In this document: one piece after another, positions 61,602 to 64,000 of the stretch
How the letters are laid out: every line of letters begins with the position of its first letter
Position numbering within the stretch: the stretch's first letter is position 1
Assembly (NCBI GenBank): GCA_029961685.1
Contig: JARWKL010000012.1
Span: forward strand, 19,081,227-19,145,226
Length of the DNA: 64,000 nucleotides
Direction of reading: 5' to 3'
Source of the DNA: Aristolochia californica
Taxonomy: Eukaryota; Streptophyta; Magnoliopsida; Piperales; Aristolochiaceae
Position numbers and translations under genes: made by a program
Notes under the pieces: generated by a model
The model's database searches: none
Told to the model about the DNA's origin: nothing
Seen by the model: only the letters and a program-made list of their open reading frames with translations

Positions 61602-62560
61602 CTATGCAGCCTCGGGAAGTCCTCTGAGAGGGATTGGGGCTACACCATTCATCCGACTAGAAGAGAATGGTCCTTCCATTTCCCATTGAAAAGAGGTCAC
61701 ATATCTGAATATTAGAAGGAGCTTGAAAATTGATTTCCATATCGGGGAAAGGAGGCGAGCAACGCCACCCTTTCTCCACCAGGCACCCGAAAACTGAAGG
61801 TAGAATTTCACCATATTCCTCCATACACTGTTATGCTTATTGTTGAAATTCCAAATCCATTTGAGCATAAGAGCTTTGTTCATTTCTCTTGTAGGCCGGA
61901 TATCCAATCCTCCCCTATTATGAGGCATACAAATATCCTTCCAACTAACCAAATGGTATCTGAAGGTGTCTTCTGGACCTCTCCATAGAAATTGCCGACG
62001 GATGACATCAATTTTGGAGCAAATGGAGGCCGAACAGTGCATGAATGATAACATATAATTTGGCAGCCCAACCAGACAAGACTTGAGGAGAGTGAGACGC
62101 CCCGCTGTTGATAAGAGTTTACCCCTCCAAGTGGCTAACCTCTTTTCAAATTTCTCAATGAGGGGGGACCATGGTGACGCTGAAGGCCGAGAATCGAAAA
62201 GTGGGAGCCCAAGATATGTAGCTGGCATATTTCCCACAGAGCATCCCAAGTAGTCCGCCATATCCCGAAGCCCAGCTGGATCAATGTGGTAGCCAAGAAG
62301 AGTGGTTTTTTCCCAGTTTATGTTCTAACCGGAAGCCAATTCAAATAATCCTAGAACGACACACAATTTTCTGATCTGATCCATAGTACCAGCCCTGAAG
62401 CAAATAGTATCATCCGTAAACTGGAGAATCGGAATATCAAAGGCTGTGCAATCTGTTGTGGGAAGGAGCCATCCCATGTTCTTGGCCGAGTAGATCAAGG
62501 AGGATAGATATTCTGCTACCACGTTGAAGAGCAAGGGCGAGAGGGGGTCTACCTGTTTGA
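61602..62560 (-). pseudogene. LINE-3 reverse transcriptase C-terminal half
   Basis: Contains FTDD, LGLPLFDSRPSASPW, STAGRLTLLKSCLVGLPNY and RRQFLWRGPEDTFRYHLVSW. Frame breaks occur at about 62320 and 62560. Confidence 0.82.
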
Positions 62561-62826
62561 TTCCCTTGGTTCCCTTAAAAAACCCACAAACTGTTCCGTT
62601 GAGAAGGACGAAGTAGCTTGCAGAGGAGATGCAACTTTGGATCTAGAAGCCCTATTTTTCCCTGAATCACATCTTCCCTAGGAGGTGTCCAGAAACTTCC
62701 AGTTAACTCTGTCAAATGCCTTTCCGAAGTCAATCTTGAGGATGAATCTGGGGATGCCTTTTCAATTATTATCCGTTAAATGTAAACTATTGTACTGCAT
62801 CAGGTGTTTGTCTTTGCAATCTTTTT

Positions 62827-63251
62827 TGTTAAATTGGCTCCAAGGCCCTATCCCAAAATGACTAGCCAACTTAGGAAACCTCTTTACCAACTAATAAACT
62901 CAAGATCTTTGTACTCACTAATCTATGTGGGACTATTCCTTAACACTCCCCCTCACGTGTAGACCCTCTTTTTGTGACTCTACAAGTGGATAATTTAGGA
63001 GTAGGCAGTTTAGGTGTAGGCCTTCTTTTGTGGCTCTACAAGTGGATAGTTTTAGGTGTAGGCCCTTTTTTGTGGCTCTACAAGTAGATAGTTTAGGTGT
63101 AGGCCCACATATGAGTACCTGCTATGATACCATGTTAAATTGGGTCCAAGGCCCTATCCCAAAATGACTAGCCAACTTAGGAAACCTCTTTACCAATTAA
63201 TAAACTCAAGATCTTTGTACTCACTAATCTATGTGGGACTATTCCTTAACA
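62827..63251 (-). mobile_element. TRIM retrotransposon, complete, 5-bp target duplication
   Basis: Two 119-bp LTRs (62827-62945 and 63133-63251), nearly identical, TG...CA ended on either strand, flanked by TTTTT on both sides. On the minus strand the primer site next to the 5' LTR is TGGTATCATAGC (one change), and GTGAGGGGGAG lies before the 3' LTR. The 187-bp interior is noncoding and contains four diverged gtggctctacaagtggata(a/g)tttaggtgtaggccc-type units. Confidence 0.88.
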
Positions 63252-63738
63252 TTTTTAATGCGAAATGAGCATTTGTTTGTATAAACCTCATTTTCATTTC
63301 CTTTTTGTGGTACGTGTGTTTTACATGTTGATGTTCACTTCCTCTTTCCTGCCTTATTCGATTATTTAATTTCTCAATTATATGGTGGCTTCCTTTAGGA
63401 AAGGAGAAAATCTCTAGAGAAACACGGTGAAATTGGAATGAAAATAATTGTAGGACATTCTAAAGCAAGTCCAAATCAGTTAATTGAGGAGATTATCCAT
63501 CTAGGCCTCTTGTTGATTTCATGGCTACCCAATTGTGCTAATCATTCGAAGTGGAACGAAAATTCTTCTGTTTCTGCGATCTCCCATTTTACTCCTTCAG
63601 AGCCTTGTCATATGATAAGCAAGAGCTAAAATATGATGGTGGTTCATGCTTGACGGATTTCAAGGAAGTCATCTAGCATCACATTGGGTGCATTTCCTTG
63701 GCTTCATGGTGTTTTGTACTCTATGAAGATTGAATTTG

Positions 63739-63815
63739 TTGGAATTTCCTGGTCTATTCCAAAATTACTAGCCAAAGTTACAAAGTCTTTTCCTAATTAA
63801 TAAATTGAGGGTCAT
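63739..63815 (-). repeat. Decayed TRIM LTR
   Basis: ggtctattccaaaattactagcc...cctaattaataaattgagg aligns with the TRIM LTR at 63150-63210 but is strongly diverged. No partner LTR is seen. The rest of 63257-64000 shows no gene. Confidence 0.45.
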
Positions 63816-64000
63816 TTAAAACATAATCATTTTAATGCATTCGATATGCTAACAACCTCTCTTGTCAACCCACCTTAGTCATAGAGTATAGGTAATATAA
63901 GTCTAGGATTGTTTGCTCCAATTTTTTTTAAACTTTGCTCCATGGTTTAAGTCACTAGAAATTAAATCCAGAATACCCTTTTTAGTGGAAGGTGATTCCA

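Larger units (their letters stand above)
60301..62777 (-). mobile_element. LINE-3: 5'-truncated antisense LINE with 18-bp target duplication
   Basis: TTTCAATTATTATCTGTT (60301-60318) and TTTCAATTATTATCCGTT (62760-62777) flank it. The poly-A tail appears as T-run 60317-60338. Minus-strand order: KAFDRVNW-like sequence at about 62730, MLFNVVAEYLSSLIYSAKNM, LQFTDDTICFRAG, MADYLGCSVGNMPATYLGLP, zf-RVT, and RNase H near 60800-60600. The catalytic site reads FTDD instead of YADD. Truncated in the RT palm. Antisense to pyruvate kinase. Confidence 0.88.

Noticed and set aside
1..64000. CRISPR arrays, operons, ribosome-binding sites or phage genes
   Set aside because: Spliced genes, LINEs and LTR elements show a plant nuclear genome; the direct repeats lack spacer regularity.
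1..64000. tRNA, rRNA or microRNA genes
   Set aside because: No cloverleaf with anticodon and no rRNA blocks were recognised; the pol III boxes found belong to SINE-like sequence. I cannot rule out small RNAs by eye.

Overview
This is a stretch of a flowering-plant nuclear genome, probably a woody or basal dicot with transposon-rich introns; I do not call a species. It has GT-AG introns, four conserved plant housekeeping-type genes, and L1-type LINEs that end in an RNase H domain. It also has Ty1/copia and Ty3/gypsy remnants, and short LTR elements primed by initiator-tRNA-Met-like sites.

Host genes, left to right. (1) A three-exon CCCH zinc-finger protein gene on the + strand (CDS 1198-4658, 789 aa). 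(2) A three-exon DUF218/YdcF-fold membrane protein gene on the + strand (7857-10383, 339 aa). (3) A nine-exon TOM1-like (VHS-GAT) ubiquitin-receptor gene on the - strand (45355 down to 12809, 396 aa). Its first intron is about 19.7 kb and its second about 6.4 kb, and both are packed with retroelements. (4) The 5' part of a cytosolic pyruvate kinase gene on the + strand (exons at 52127-55366, continuing past the window). Its promoter plus first exon exists twice, and a near-perfect 211-bp inverted repeat brackets exons 2 and 3. All exon joins were made by hand from reading frame, GT-AG signals and family conservation. The reconstructed frames close without a stop.

Retroelement layout. TOL intron 2 (19.1-25.5 kb) holds a tandemly amplified LINE reverse-transcriptase fragment, a broken copia element and a duplicated unknown segment. 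TOL intron 1 (25.6-45.3 kb) holds copia pieces in both orientations, then two L1-type LINEs back to back. LINE-1 (about 32.35-37.1 kb) is bounded by a 19-bp target-site duplication and has lost its entire reverse transcriptase by an in-frame deletion. LINE-2 (about 37.2-44.2 kb) keeps all domains but has stops and frameshifts. Between TOL and pyruvate kinase sits a pol-less Ty3/gypsy element, flanked exactly by the two 1.36-1.39-kb copies of the pyruvate kinase promoter and exon 1. Pyruvate kinase intron 4 (from 55.4 kb) holds a 5'-truncated LINE, a gypsy remnant split by a small LTR element, a copia remnant, a 5'-truncated antisense LINE with an 18-bp duplication, and an intact-looking 425-bp TRIM with a 5-bp duplication.

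How it fits together. The four host genes share no pathway; this is ordinary plant gene order swollen by insertions. The notable features are structural: the duplicated promoter/first exon, the exon-bracketing inverted repeat, the in-frame RT-less LINE, and a different stop codon at the same ORF2 codon in the two neighbouring LINEs.
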